A stretch of 19,868 nt of DNA from Thermacetogenium sp. UBA4966 (lineage in GTDB: Bacteria > Bacillota > DSM-12270 > Thermacetogeniales > Thermacetogeniaceae), in NCBI GenBank assembly GCA_002397275.1, contig DHAA01000033.1:1-19868 (forward strand), given 5' to 3'. Of this stretch, positions 1 to 7,667 are shown piece by piece (position 1 is the stretch's first letter; each line of letters begins with the position of its first letter). The notes beneath the pieces were generated by a model that saw only the letters and a list, made by a program, of their open reading frames with translations, searched no databases and was not told where the DNA came from. Made by a program: the position numbers and the translations under genes.

Positions 1-1085
1 GCGTTTTCTGCGGCCATCGCCGCCAGCTTTCTCCCTTGCCCGCGCCGGGGAAATCGAATCTCTACCTTGCTCCCCCTCATCTCTCCCAGCCAGCCGGCCA
101 GGAGAGCGGCGTCGGCAACAGGAGAAGCGACCAAAATTAGCGAAGGAATCTCCCTGCCGCCCTGATAGTAACGCTTGATAAAAGAAGATAAAACCTCTCC
201 GGGCGGCGTCTCCTCAGCGCCGCTGAGGAAGTAGTGCTCCTTGGAAACCACATTGCCTCCGCGGGAGCGCAGGATGACCACACATACCTCATCCAAATAG
301 AACCCCGCGGCAAGCACATCCTCATCCCGCCCCGCGGAGCGGGCTACCCGCTGCTCCTCCCGCAGCTTCTTCACCGCCTCCAATTGATTGCGCAAGCGGG
401 CGGCTTCTTCGAAGTTCAGCCTTGCCGAGGCATCCTTCATCTGCTGGACCAGGCGCTTTTCCACCTCATGCGTCCTGCCCTCCAGAAAAAGGACCAGCTG
501 TTCGATCATCTCCCTGTATTCCTGCGCGGAAACGTTACCCACACAGGGGCCTAGGCACTGTTTGATCTGCCCGTTAAGACAGGTTCTGCTGCGGGGCGCC
601 GGTTTGCAGCCGGAGCAGGAGCGAAAGAGAAAAATCTTGCGCAAAAAGTCCAGGGTTTCATCGACCGCGCCGGCGTTAGGGTAGGGGCCGAAGTAGCGGG
701 AGCCGTCCCGCGGCAGGGTGCGCGTCTTCATCACCCTGGGAAACTCCTCTGCGGTCACTCTGATATAGGGATAGGACTTGTCGTCCTTGAGATCGATATT
801 ATACTTGGGACGGTATTCCTTGATCAGATTGCATTCCAGCACCAGGGCCTCCGCCTCGCTGTCGGTGACGACGTACTCCAGGCGCGCCGCCTCCTCCGTC
901 ATTTTCCTGATCCGCTGCATAAGCCCCCTGGGCTGAAAATAAGAGCGCAGACGGCTGGGTAAAGAGACGGCTTTCCCCACATAAATAACCCTGCCCGCCC
1001 GGTTGCGGAATATATAAACTCCCGGCCGGTCCGGGATAAGGTCAAGATCCTTTTTATAATTCTGCAGCGTATGCGCTGAGGCCAC
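1..1085 (-). CDS. uvrC: UvrABC excinuclease subunit C (3' part beyond the window)
   Basis: UvrC makes both incisions flanking a DNA lesion after UvrA/UvrB loading. About 361 residues are visible before the left edge cuts the gene; the family is usually near 600. The translation opens with a GIY-YIG nuclease domain (GVYIF, then VIYVGKA, residues about 18-40). A cysteine cluster follows (FRSC, RTCLNGQ, KQC, GPC, residues about 145-180) that matches the Fe-S cysteines reported for UvrC. Then come a UVR UvrB-binding helix pair (EEAARLRNQLEAVKKLREEQ) and the beginning of the RNase H-like domain. I chose the GTG at 1085 because GGAGG lies just upstream on the minus strand and the conserved N-terminus starts about 15 residues in. 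It is last in the uvrB-uvrA-uvrC order, 82 bases after uvrA. The missing C-terminus (helix-hairpin-helix) cannot be assessed. Confidence 0.95.
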   Translation of the reverse strand, partial: MASAHTLQNYKKDLDLIPDRPGVYIFRNRAGRVIYVGKAVSLPSRLRSYFQPRGLMQRIRKMTEEAARLEYVVTDSEAEALVLECNLIKEYRPKYNIDLKDDKSYPYIRVTAEEFPRVMKTRTLPRDGSRYFGPYPNAGAVDETLDFLRKIFLFRSCSGCKPAPRSRTCLNGQIKQCLGPCVGNVSAQEYREMIEQLVLFLEGRTHEVEKRLVQQMKDASARLNFEEAARLRNQLEAVKKLREEQRVARSAGRDEDVLAAGFYLDEVCVVILRSRGGNVVSKEHYFLSGAEETPPGEVLSSFIKRYYQGGREIPSLILVASPVADAALLAGWLGEMRGSKVEIRFPRRGQGRKLAAMAAEN

Positions 1086-1164
1086 TCCTCCCACCTCCAA
1101 ACCTCCGGCCTCTATCCTGAAAAGTAACGTTCTTCTATTTTCATCCTTTTGCTGGCGCCCCCTC

Positions 1165-1180
1165 CCACTAACCACTAACC
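1165..1180 (-). repeat. Dispersed G-rich repeat, copy 1 (GGTTAGTGGTTAGTGG)
   Basis: On the minus strand the sequence is GGTTAGTGGTTAGTGG. It is related to the copies at 6292-6310 and 8753-8765. It encodes the last residues of UvrA (LVSG) and supplies its TAG stop. The spaced GG pairs could fold as a two-layer G-quadruplex in single-stranded DNA or RNA, which is an inference from composition only. Confidence 0.5.
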
Positions 1181-4077
1181 AGGGCGCTTTTGTCTGCCTG
1201 GCGCCGGACGGGATCGGCAATCTGAAGCACCTCTTGCAGGTAGCGGCCTGTATAGGATGGGGTATAGGAGGCGACCTCTTCCGGCGTTCCGGTAGTTACC
1301 ACCCGGCCTCCCCCGGCGCCCCCCTCCGGGCCGAGATCGATGATGTAATCTGCTGTTTTAATCACATCAAGGTTGTGTTCGATGACCACAACCGTATTGC
1401 CGGTTTCCACAAGCCTTTCCAAGACCAGCAGCAGCCTTCTGATATCCTCTTTATGCAAGCCGGTTGTGGGTTCATCCAAAATATAAAGGGTGCGGCCGTT
1501 GCTGCGCCGGGAAAGCTCGGTAGCCAGCTTGACGCGCTGGGCCTCCCCGCCGGAGATGGTAGTAGCCGGCTGCCCCAGCTTGATGTACCCCAATCCCACA
1601 TCAACCATAGTTTGCAGCTTGCGGTTTACTTTGGGAATGTTCTGGAAAAAATCATTGGCTTCGCTGACCGTCATGTCCAGAACTTCCGCAATATTCTTTC
1701 CCTTGTATTTGACATCCAGCGTTTCACGGTTGTAGCGCCTCCCCTTGCATTCTTCACAGGGAACGTAGACATCCGGCAGGAAGTGCATCTCGATTTTAAT
1801 GATACCGTCCCCGCGGCAGGCCTCGCAGCGGCCGCCGCGCACATTAAAGCTGAAGCGTCCCGGGCGGTAGCCCTTCATGCGCGCTGCTTGAGTGAGGGAG
1901 AAAAGCTCCCGGATCCCGTCAAACGCCCCTGTATAGGTAGCCGGGTTTGACCTGGGAGTACGCCCGATAGGAGACTGATCGATTTTGATCACTTTGTCCA
2001 GGTGCTCCACGCCGTACATCTCACGGAAAACTCCGGGGTGGGAGCGTGAACCGTGCAGCTTTTGAGCAAGGCCCTTATAGATGATCTCATCGAGGAGTGT
2101 GCTCTTTCCGGAACCGGAAACTCCGGTGATGCAGACGAAAAGGCCTAAAGGGATCTCTACATCTATCTTTTTTAAATTGAACTCAGCGGCGCCTGTTACC
2201 TTCAACCAACGAGCAGTGGGTTTGCGCCGCGCTTCAGGCACCGGGATCTCCCGCCGGCCGCTCAGATACTGGCCGGTGATCGATTCCTTTACCTTGGAGA
2301 TCTCCTCCACTGTTCCCTGGGCGACCAGCCAGCCGCCGTGAACCCCGGCGCCGGGGCCGATGTCGATGATCTGGTCGGCATTGAGCATCATCTCTTCATC
2401 ATGCTCCACAATGATGAGCGTATTGCCCAGGTCGCGCAGGTCCTTCAGCGTATTGATCAGCCTGGTGTTATCCCTGGGGTGCAGCCCGATGCTGGGCTCG
2501 TCAAGGATGTAAAGCACCCCCACCAGCCCGGAACCGATCTGGGTGGCCAAACGAATCCGCTGGGCCTCCCCCCCGGCTAGTGTCCCCGCGGAGCGGTCCA
2601 GGGTGAGGTAGTCCAGGCCGACACTCACTAAAAAGCCGAGGCGGGCCTTGAGTTCTTTGATCACCTGCTCAGCGATCTGCTCCTCCCGCGGAGTCAGGGA
2701 AAGGTTTTGTAAAAATGCACACGCTTCCAAAACAGTGCTGCTAGTTACCTCGGAGATGTTCCGTTCCCCTACGGTGACCGCCAGGCTCTCCGGGCGCAGA
2801 CGCGCCCCCTTGCAGGCAGGACAGGGCCGGGAAGCCATAAAACGGCGCTCAATATCCTCCCGCACATCCTCAGAATCGGTTTCCCGGTAGCGGCGCATGA
2901 GGTGGTTGACCACACCCTCAAAACTGCCGGACCATGACCTCGTCTGGCCAAAGGAATCTTCATAGCGAAAACGGATGCGCTCCTCTGTTCCATAGAGAAG
3001 TATCTCCCGCACTTCTGCCGGTAAATCTGCAAATGGGGTATCCCAGCTGCACCCATAGTGATCCATGAGCGACCTCACTACTTGCGGATAATAGTGCTGA
3101 GTGGAATGGGTCCAGGGCAGCAAAGCCCCCTCGCGCACACTTTTTGCAGGCGCCACAACCAGCTCCGGATCCACCTCCATCCTGTAGCCGAGCCCCGCGC
3201 ACTCGCTGCAGGCCCCATAAGGGCTGTTAAAGGAAAAGAGACGAGGGGTGATCTCCGCCAGGCTGATCCCGCACTGCGGGCAGGCAAAGTTCTGGCTGAA
3301 GACCATCTCTTCCCCCTGCGCAGGCGCCGCTACGGCGATCCCATCCCCCAGCCCGAGAGCCGTCTCCAGCGAATCCGCCAGGCGGTTCTCCAGACCGGGG
3401 TGTACCACCAGCCGATCGACTACAACATCTATATCGTGCTTCTTATACCTGTCCAGCTTGATCTCTTCATCCAGCTCTCTGCTCTCCCCATTAACGCGCA
3501 CCCGGGCAAACCCTTTTTTCTGTAAATCTTTAAAGATCCCCAGGTGCTCGCCCTTTTTGCCGCGCACTATGGGAGCGAGGATCTGAATCCTGGCGCCCTC
3601 AGGGCAGGCGAGGATCTGATCCGCCATATGGGAAACCGTCTGCTGCTGCACAGGTCTCCCGCATTGAGGGCAGTGGGGTTTGCCGATACGGGCGAACAGC
3701 AGACGCAAATAGTCATAGATTTCGGTAACCGTGCCTACGGTAGACCGCGGGTTGCGGCTTCCCGCCTTCTGGTCGATAGATATGGCGGGTGAAAGCCCCT
3801 CGATATAATCCACATCAGGCTTGTCGGCAACCCCCAGAAACTGGCGGGCATAAGCAGAAAGGGACTCCACATAACGCCGCTGCCCCTCTGCATAGATGGT
3901 ATCGAAAGCCAGCGAAGACTTCCCCGAACCGGAGATCCCGGTGACCACCACCATTTTATTGCGGGGTATCTCTATGTCGACATTTTTTAAGTTGTGGACC
4001 CGCGCCCCCCGGATAACGATTTTGTCCTGGGCCGGGATGCGGGTCCCTTGTTCCGCTTGTTCCGATCTGGCGCACAT
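1168..4077 (-). CDS. uvrA: UvrABC excinuclease subunit A (DNA damage recognition ATPase)
   Basis: UvrA is the dimeric ABC ATPase that scans DNA for distorting lesions and loads UvrB. The 969-residue product is about family length. Both ABC modules are complete: Walker A GISGSGKSS (near residue 48) and GVSGSGKST (near 650), signatures LAGGEAQR and ISGGEAQR, and Walker B LYILDEPS and LYILDEPT. Three CxxC-type zinc regions are visible: CPQCGRP, CPQCG...CSECAG, and CEAC...CEEC, the last being the DNA-binding zinc finger of the C-terminal half. The chosen ATG at 4077 has GGAGG 14 bases upstream, rather far. It lies inside the end of uvrB, giving a 91-base overlap that implies translational coupling. 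The last codons and the TAG stop fall inside a G-rich intergenic repeat (1165-1180), so that repeat seems to have invaded the 3' end. Confidence 0.97.
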   Translation of the reverse strand: MCARSEQAEQGTRIPAQDKIVIRGARVHNLKNVDIEIPRNKMVVVTGISGSGKSSLAFDTIYAEGQRRYVESLSAYARQFLGVADKPDVDYIEGLSPAISIDQKAGSRNPRSTVGTVTEIYDYLRLLFARIGKPHCPQCGRPVQQQTVSHMADQILACPEGARIQILAPIVRGKKGEHLGIFKDLQKKGFARVRVNGESRELDEEIKLDRYKKHDIDVVVDRLVVHPGLENRLADSLETALGLGDGIAVAAPAQGEEMVFSQNFACPQCGISLAEITPRLFSFNSPYGACSECAGLGYRMEVDPELVVAPAKSVREGALLPWTHSTQHYYPQVVRSLMDHYGCSWDTPFADLPAEVREILLYGTEERIRFRYEDSFGQTRSWSGSFEGVVNHLMRRYRETDSEDVREDIERRFMASRPCPACKGARLRPESLAVTVGERNISEVTSSTVLEACAFLQNLSLTPREEQIAEQVIKELKARLGFLVSVGLDYLTLDRSAGTLAGGEAQRIRLATQIGSGLVGVLYILDEPSIGLHPRDNTRLINTLKDLRDLGNTLIIVEHDEEMMLNADQIIDIGPGAGVHGGWLVAQGTVEEISKVKESITGQYLSGRREIPVPEARRKPTARWLKVTGAAEFNLKKIDVEIPLGLFVCITGVSGSGKSTLLDEIIYKGLAQKLHGSRSHPGVFREMYGVEHLDKVIKIDQSPIGRTPRSNPATYTGAFDGIRELFSLTQAARMKGYRPGRFSFNVRGGRCEACRGDGIIKIEMHFLPDVYVPCEECKGRRYNRETLDVKYKGKNIAEVLDMTVSEANDFFQNIPKVNRKLQTMVDVGLGYIKLGQPATTISGGEAQRVKLATELSRRSNGRTLYILDEPTTGLHKEDIRRLLLVLERLVETGNTVVVIEHNLDVIKTADYIIDLGPEGGAGGGRVVTTGTPEEVASYTPSYTGRYLQEVLQIADPVRRQADKSALVSG

Positions 4078-6161
4078 GCTTTCTTTTGATTCCTCCCTGT
4101 CACATCCGATCCTGCATCTATCGTCTCGATTTCAGGTTCCGTCTCTTTTTTTGCTCTGCCCCGGCGCGACCGCGCAACCAGTTCTTTGCGCAGTTCAATA
4201 ATCAGGTCCCGGGCTTCAGCCGCTCTTTCAAAGGCAAGTTCGCGGGCAGCCTGGCGCATCTCCTGCTCCATCCGGGAAATGAGCTTCTCCAGCTCTTTTT
4301 TGCCGGTGCTGCTCAGGGACTTGCCGGCTTTGTAAGTTCCCCTTTCTTCAGCCACCTCCGCGGGGAGAGTGATTTCGATGACACCCCGTACAGCTTTCTG
4401 AATAGTGCGCGGGGTGATGCCGTGTTCTTCATTGTAATCCATCTGAATACGGCGCCTTCTGTTGGTCTCGTCGATCGCCCGCCGCATAGAATCAGTGATG
4501 CGATCAGCATACATGATCACTTTCCCTTCCACATTTCTGGCGGCGCGGCCAATGGTTTGAATCAAAGAGCGTTCGGAGCGCAGGAAGCCCTCTTTGTCCG
4601 CATCGAGGATGGCGACCAGGGACACCTCCGGCAGGTCCAGCCCCTCCCGCAGCAGATTAATGCCCACCAGCACATCGAATACCCCCAGGCGCAGATCCCG
4701 CAGGATCTCCATTCGCTCCAGGGTTTTCACCTCCGAATGCAGGTAGCGCACCTTGATCCCCAGCTCAGATAGGTAATCCGTTAAATCCTCCGCCATCTTC
4801 TTCGTCAGCGTGGTCACCAGCACCCGCTGCTCTTTTTCCACCCGCAGGCGGATCTCCCCTACCAGGTCGTCCACCTGTCCCTGGGCGGGACGCACCTCCA
4901 GCGCGGGATCGATCAGTCCGGTGGGGCGCACGATCTGTTCCACCACCTGGTGGCTGTGATCAGTCTCAAAGGAACCGGGGGTTGCCGACACAAAAATAAT
5001 GCGCGGAACCTTGGCCAGAAACTCGTCAAAGCGCAGCGGCCTGTTGTCAAGGGCTGAAGGAAGCCTGAACCCGTAGTCGACCAGGGTGCTCTTCCTGCTG
5101 AAATCACCGGCATACATCCCGTTGATCTGGGGCACTGTGATATGCGACTCATCGATCACTACCAGGAAATCATCCGGGAAAAAATCGAGCAGGCAGTAGG
5201 GGGGATCCCCCGGTTTGCGCCCGGTCAGGTGCCGGGAGTAATTCTCGATCCCCTTGCAGATCCCCACCTCCCGCATCATCTCCAGGTCATAACGGGTGCG
5301 CTGCTCCAGGCGCTGCGCCTCCAGGAGTTTATCCTCCCCGCGCAGTTCCACCAGGCGCTCCTCCAACTCCTCCTCAATCCCCCGGATCGCCTTTTCCATC
5401 CGCTCAGGGGAAGTTACATAGTGAGAGGCCGGGAAAACAGCCGCATGCAGGCGCCGCGCCAGGACCTCCCCGGTGAGGGTATCTATCTCTAAAATACGCT
5501 CGATCTGATTGCCGAAAAACTCCACCCGCAGCGCCTTTTCTGTAAAGGATGCCGGAAAAATCTCCAGCACATCCCCCCGTACCCGGAAGCGTCCCCGGGC
5601 AAACTCGTAGTCATTGCGCTGATACTGGATATCCACCAGCTGTGAAATTACATCATCCCTGTCCACCTGCGCGCCCTGGCGCAGTGAAACCATCATCTTG
5701 CTGTAGTCGACAGGGGAACCCAAGCCGTAGATACAAGAAACGCTGGCTACGATGATCACATCGTCCCTCTCTAAGAGGCTGGCTGTGGCCGAGTGCCGCA
5801 GTTTATCTATCTCCTCATTTAATGAAGAGTCCTTTTCTATGTAGGTATCGGTCTGGGGCACATAAGCCTCCGGCTGATAATAGTCATAGTAGCTGACAAA
5901 ATACTCCACAGCGTGATCCGGGAAAAACTCCCGGAACTCCCCGCAGAGCTGAGCAGCCAGCGTCTTATTGGGGGCGATAACCAGCGTAGGCTTCTGCACC
6001 TCCTGGATAACTCCGGCGACGGTAAATGTTTTCCCCGAACCGGTCACCCCCAGCAGCGTCTGAAAAGGCATACTTGAGGCAATACCTTCCCTCAAAGAGG
6101 CGATGGCCTTCGGCTGGTCCCCGGTAGGAGAAAAGCTACTCTTCAGCGTAAACCTCATCAT
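3987..6161 (-). CDS. uvrB: UvrABC excinuclease subunit B (helicase-like damage verification subunit)
   Basis: UvrB is the DEAD-like helicase subunit that verifies damage and recruits UvrC. The 724-residue product has Walker A GVTGSGKT (38-45), the beta-hairpin region rich in tyrosines (YYDYYQPEAY, near 91-100), DESH as the Walker B motif, QTIGRAARN as motif VI, and a C-terminal UVR helix pair (about 620-655) matching the one in UvrC. Two adjacent ATGs (6161, 6158) follow GGAGG; the second has the better spacing. The oddity is a basic, low-complexity tail of about 64 residues after the UVR domain, where relatives of about 660-690 residues normally end. Its last 30 residues overlap the uvrA start. 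It could be a natural extension or the result of a frameshift near the end. First gene of the repair operon. Confidence 0.97.
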   Translation of the reverse strand: MMRFTLKSSFSPTGDQPKAIASLREGIASSMPFQTLLGVTGSGKTFTVAGVIQEVQKPTLVIAPNKTLAAQLCGEFREFFPDHAVEYFVSYYDYYQPEAYVPQTDTYIEKDSSLNEEIDKLRHSATASLLERDDVIIVASVSCIYGLGSPVDYSKMMVSLRQGAQVDRDDVISQLVDIQYQRNDYEFARGRFRVRGDVLEIFPASFTEKALRVEFFGNQIERILEIDTLTGEVLARRLHAAVFPASHYVTSPERMEKAIRGIEEELEERLVELRGEDKLLEAQRLEQRTRYDLEMMREVGICKGIENYSRHLTGRKPGDPPYCLLDFFPDDFLVVIDESHITVPQINGMYAGDFSRKSTLVDYGFRLPSALDNRPLRFDEFLAKVPRIIFVSATPGSFETDHSHQVVEQIVRPTGLIDPALEVRPAQGQVDDLVGEIRLRVEKEQRVLVTTLTKKMAEDLTDYLSELGIKVRYLHSEVKTLERMEILRDLRLGVFDVLVGINLLREGLDLPEVSLVAILDADKEGFLRSERSLIQTIGRAARNVEGKVIMYADRITDSMRRAIDETNRRRRIQMDYNEEHGITPRTIQKAVRGVIEITLPAEVAEERGTYKAGKSLSSTGKKELEKLISRMEQEMRQAARELAFERAAEARDLIIELRKELVARSRRGRAKKETEPEIETIDAGSDVTGRNQKKACAPDRNKRNKGPASRPRTKSLSGGRGSTT

Positions 6162-6240
6162 TAGACCTCCTGAGCAAATTCGCCGCCATACTAGCTGTAC
6201 TAATAGTAAAATGGCAGCCGCCGAGTTCTATTCATAAGAA

Positions 6241-6249
6241 ATTATATCA
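6241..6249 (-). promoter_or_regulatory. Candidate extended -10 promoter for uvrB-uvrA-uvrC
   Basis: The minus strand carries TGATATAAT, a perfect TGnTATAAT extended -10 element, about 80 bases before the uvrB start. No good -35 hexamer is present at 16-18 bases, which is typical of extended -10 promoters. I see no Firmicute LexA box (CGAAC-N4-GTTCG) near it, so SOS control is not evident here. An imperfect inverted repeat (TACTA...TAGTA, about 6189-6208) lies between promoter and gene. Confidence 0.45.
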
Positions 6250-6274
6250 TAGTTGGCCGCTGCCGTTTAGGACT

Positions 6275-6453
6275 GGATGTCGGAGGCCTGAGTTAGTGGT
6301 TGGTGGTTGGCAATGACGTCGGTTAATTTGGATGTCGGAGGCCGGAAGTTTGATTTCTACCAGGCCGGCGGATTCCGCTCGCTCCCTATTATGCCTGGAT
6401 GTGAGATGTCTGAAGTTAGAAGTCGGAAAAGACGTTTCTGACCTCCGACATCC
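6275..6453. repeat. GATGTCGGAGG repeat cluster, two direct copies and one inverted
   Basis: GGATGTCGGAGGCC occurs at 6275-6288 and 6330-6343. A looser variant beginning GGATGTGAGATGTC is at about 6397. An inverted copy, CCTCCGACATCC, is at 6442-6453. The direct and inverted copies could pair into a large stem; a shorter stem (GTCGGA with TCCGAC) sits at about 6422-6449. I cannot name the family. It behaves like a short intergenic repeat. Confidence 0.6.
6292..6310 (+). repeat. Dispersed G-rich repeat, copy 2 (GTTAGTGGTTGGTGGTTGG)
   Basis: The 13-base core GGTTGGTGGTTGG (6298-6310) is identical to the core at 8753-8765, and the upstream GTTAGTGG matches the minus-strand copy at 1165-1180. The four GG pairs with short loops resemble two-layer G-quadruplex formers such as the thrombin aptamer. 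Function unknown. Confidence 0.55.
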
Positions 6454-6552
6454 GAAATCGCAGCCGGAGAGCGGCGGTTAATAAACCTGTTACCTGTTAA
6501 TAGAAGCGAGCTGATCAGGTCATAATAAAAAAAGAACTATAGAACTGCGGAA

Positions 6553-7290
6553 GTGACTGCTGTGAATGAGGCCCTGGTAGTAGTTGTGCGCGGTGTGATC
6601 GGATTTTTTACACTGCTTATTTTTGCAAGGATTTTGGGGAAACAAGAGCTCAACCAGCTTACCTTTTTTGACTATGTCTTTGGGATCACCATCGGCTCTA
6701 TAGCCGCCAGCCTGACCACGGATCTCACCTCCAGGGCCTGGCCGCACTGGATCGGCCTGACGCTCTGGACACTGCTGGTAGCTGTTTTGCAGTTGATCAC
6801 TCTGAAGTGGAGAAATGCTTCCAAGTATATCGACGGGGAGCCGACCGTGGTGATCATGAACGGCAAAATCATGGAAGACGCCATGAGAAAATTGCGTTAC
6901 CGTACCAGCGACCTCTTGGGGCAGCTGCGCCTTAAGGATGTTTTTGACCTATCCCAGGTAGAATTCGCGGTTTTGGAAAGCAACGGCCAGCTTTCGGTAC
7001 TGAAAAAATCGCAGTTTCAGACCGTTACCGCCCAGGATCTGAATATTTCTACCGACTACCAGGGAATCGGCACGGAATTGATCTACGACGGGGTCATAGT
7101 GGAGCAAAATCTTAAACAGGTAAACCTGGACCAGAGCTGGCTGGACGACCAATTAAGGAAGCGGGGGATCGGCGACCCTTCCGAAATATTCCTGGCCAAC
7201 CTGGATACTCAGGGGAATCTCTATATCGACAGCTACCGGGATCGCATTCAGGATCTATCAGATATCGAGGATTATAAGAAACCACATTGA
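6553..7290 (+). CDS. DUF421 (YetF-like) membrane protein
   Basis: A 245-residue protein with three hydrophobic segments at the N-terminus (about 7-25, 42-58, 65-85). A soluble C-terminal region contains the family hallmark stretch YIDGEPTVVIMNGKI (about 93-107) and the FAVLESNGQLSVLKK strand-turn-strand. This is the layout of YetF/YrbG-type DUF421 proteins, whose biochemical role is not established and which often occur in spore-forming Firmicutes. The GTG start at 6553 has only a weak ribosome binding site. A second GTG at 6562 is possible but no better placed. The DUF4363 gene follows, its ribosome binding site overlapping this stop codon, so the two are likely cotranscribed. Confidence 0.88.
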   Translation: MTAVNEALVVVVRGVIGFFTLLIFARILGKQELNQLTFFDYVFGITIGSIAASLTTDLTSRAWPHWIGLTLWTLLVAVLQLITLKWRNASKYIDGEPTVVIMNGKIMEDAMRKLRYRTSDLLGQLRLKDVFDLSQVEFAVLESNGQLSVLKKSQFQTVTAQDLNISTDYQGIGTELIYDGVIVEQNLKQVNLDQSWLDDQLRKRGIGDPSEIFLANLDTQGNLYIDSYRDRIQDLSDIEDYKKPH

Positions 7291-7301
7291 GGTGAACAGC
7301 A

Positions 7302-7667
7302 ATAAATAAAATTATCCGCTACCTGCTTCCTGTTGTTTCCCTGGCTATTTTTGTGGCGGTCATGGTTTCCGGTTCTTACCTTAAACAAGCCCGGGGAGAG
7401 AACGATAATTTCCCGGACAATCTGACTCTGGTGAAGGAAAATGTGAGGAAGGCAGACTGGGAAAGCGCCCAGCATCATTTAGAAGATACGGAAAAAGCAT
7501 GGGAAGAGGTCCTGCCCCGCATCCAGTTCAGTATGGAAAGGGGTGAAATCAACAACCTGACTGTTAGTCTGGCCAGGGCGCGGGCCGCCATTATGGCTCA
7601 GGACAAGCCCGGAGCGTTGATGGAACTGGAGGAGGCAGCCAGTCACTGGCACAGGCTGGGAAATTAA
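7302..7667 (+). CDS. DUF4363 family protein, apparent ATA start codon
   Basis: About 121 residues: a single N-terminal hydrophobic segment (IIRYLLPVVSLAIFVAVMV, about 4-22) followed by a helical, charged extracytoplasmic region. This is the architecture of DUF4363 proteins, which commonly sit beside DUF421 genes. A start-codon scan would give GTG at 7353, but that cuts the membrane segment and has no ribosome binding site. Twelve bases after the DUF421 stop the frame opens at ATA-AAT-AAA-ATT (7302), with GAGGTG seven bases upstream, exactly where an ATG would be expected. The gene therefore either uses a rare ATA start or carries an ATG-to-ATA change. Its TAA stop overlaps the stop of the convergent gene in a shared TTAA. 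Confidence 0.75.
   Translation: MNKIIRYLLPVVSLAIFVAVMVSGSYLKQARGENDNFPDNLTLVKENVRKADWESAQHHLEDTEKAWEEVLPRIQFSMERGEINNLTVSLARARAAIMAQDKPGALMELEEAASHWHRLGN

Larger units (their letters stand above)
6162..6552. other. Gene-free gap with repeats between divergent uvrB and the DUF421 gene
   Basis: No open frame of note. The gap holds the putative uvrB promoter, the GATGTCGGAGG repeat family (6275-6453), one copy of the G-rich repeat (6292-6310), and a tandem CCTGTTA pair near 6486-6500. A CATAAT at 6521-6526 could be a -10 for the plus-strand gene, but its spacing to a -35 is poor. Confidence 0.5.

Noticed and set aside
1234..1950. Long plus-strand frame (238 codons) opposite uvrA, with several more opposite uvrA and uvrB
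   Set aside because: Shadow frames of strongly conserved, GC-rich genes. No ribosome binding sites and no recognisable domains.
6162..6260. SOS (LexA) box upstream of uvrB
   Set aside because: No CGAAC-N4-GTTCG-like sequence found; only a loose TACTA...TAGTA inverted repeat.
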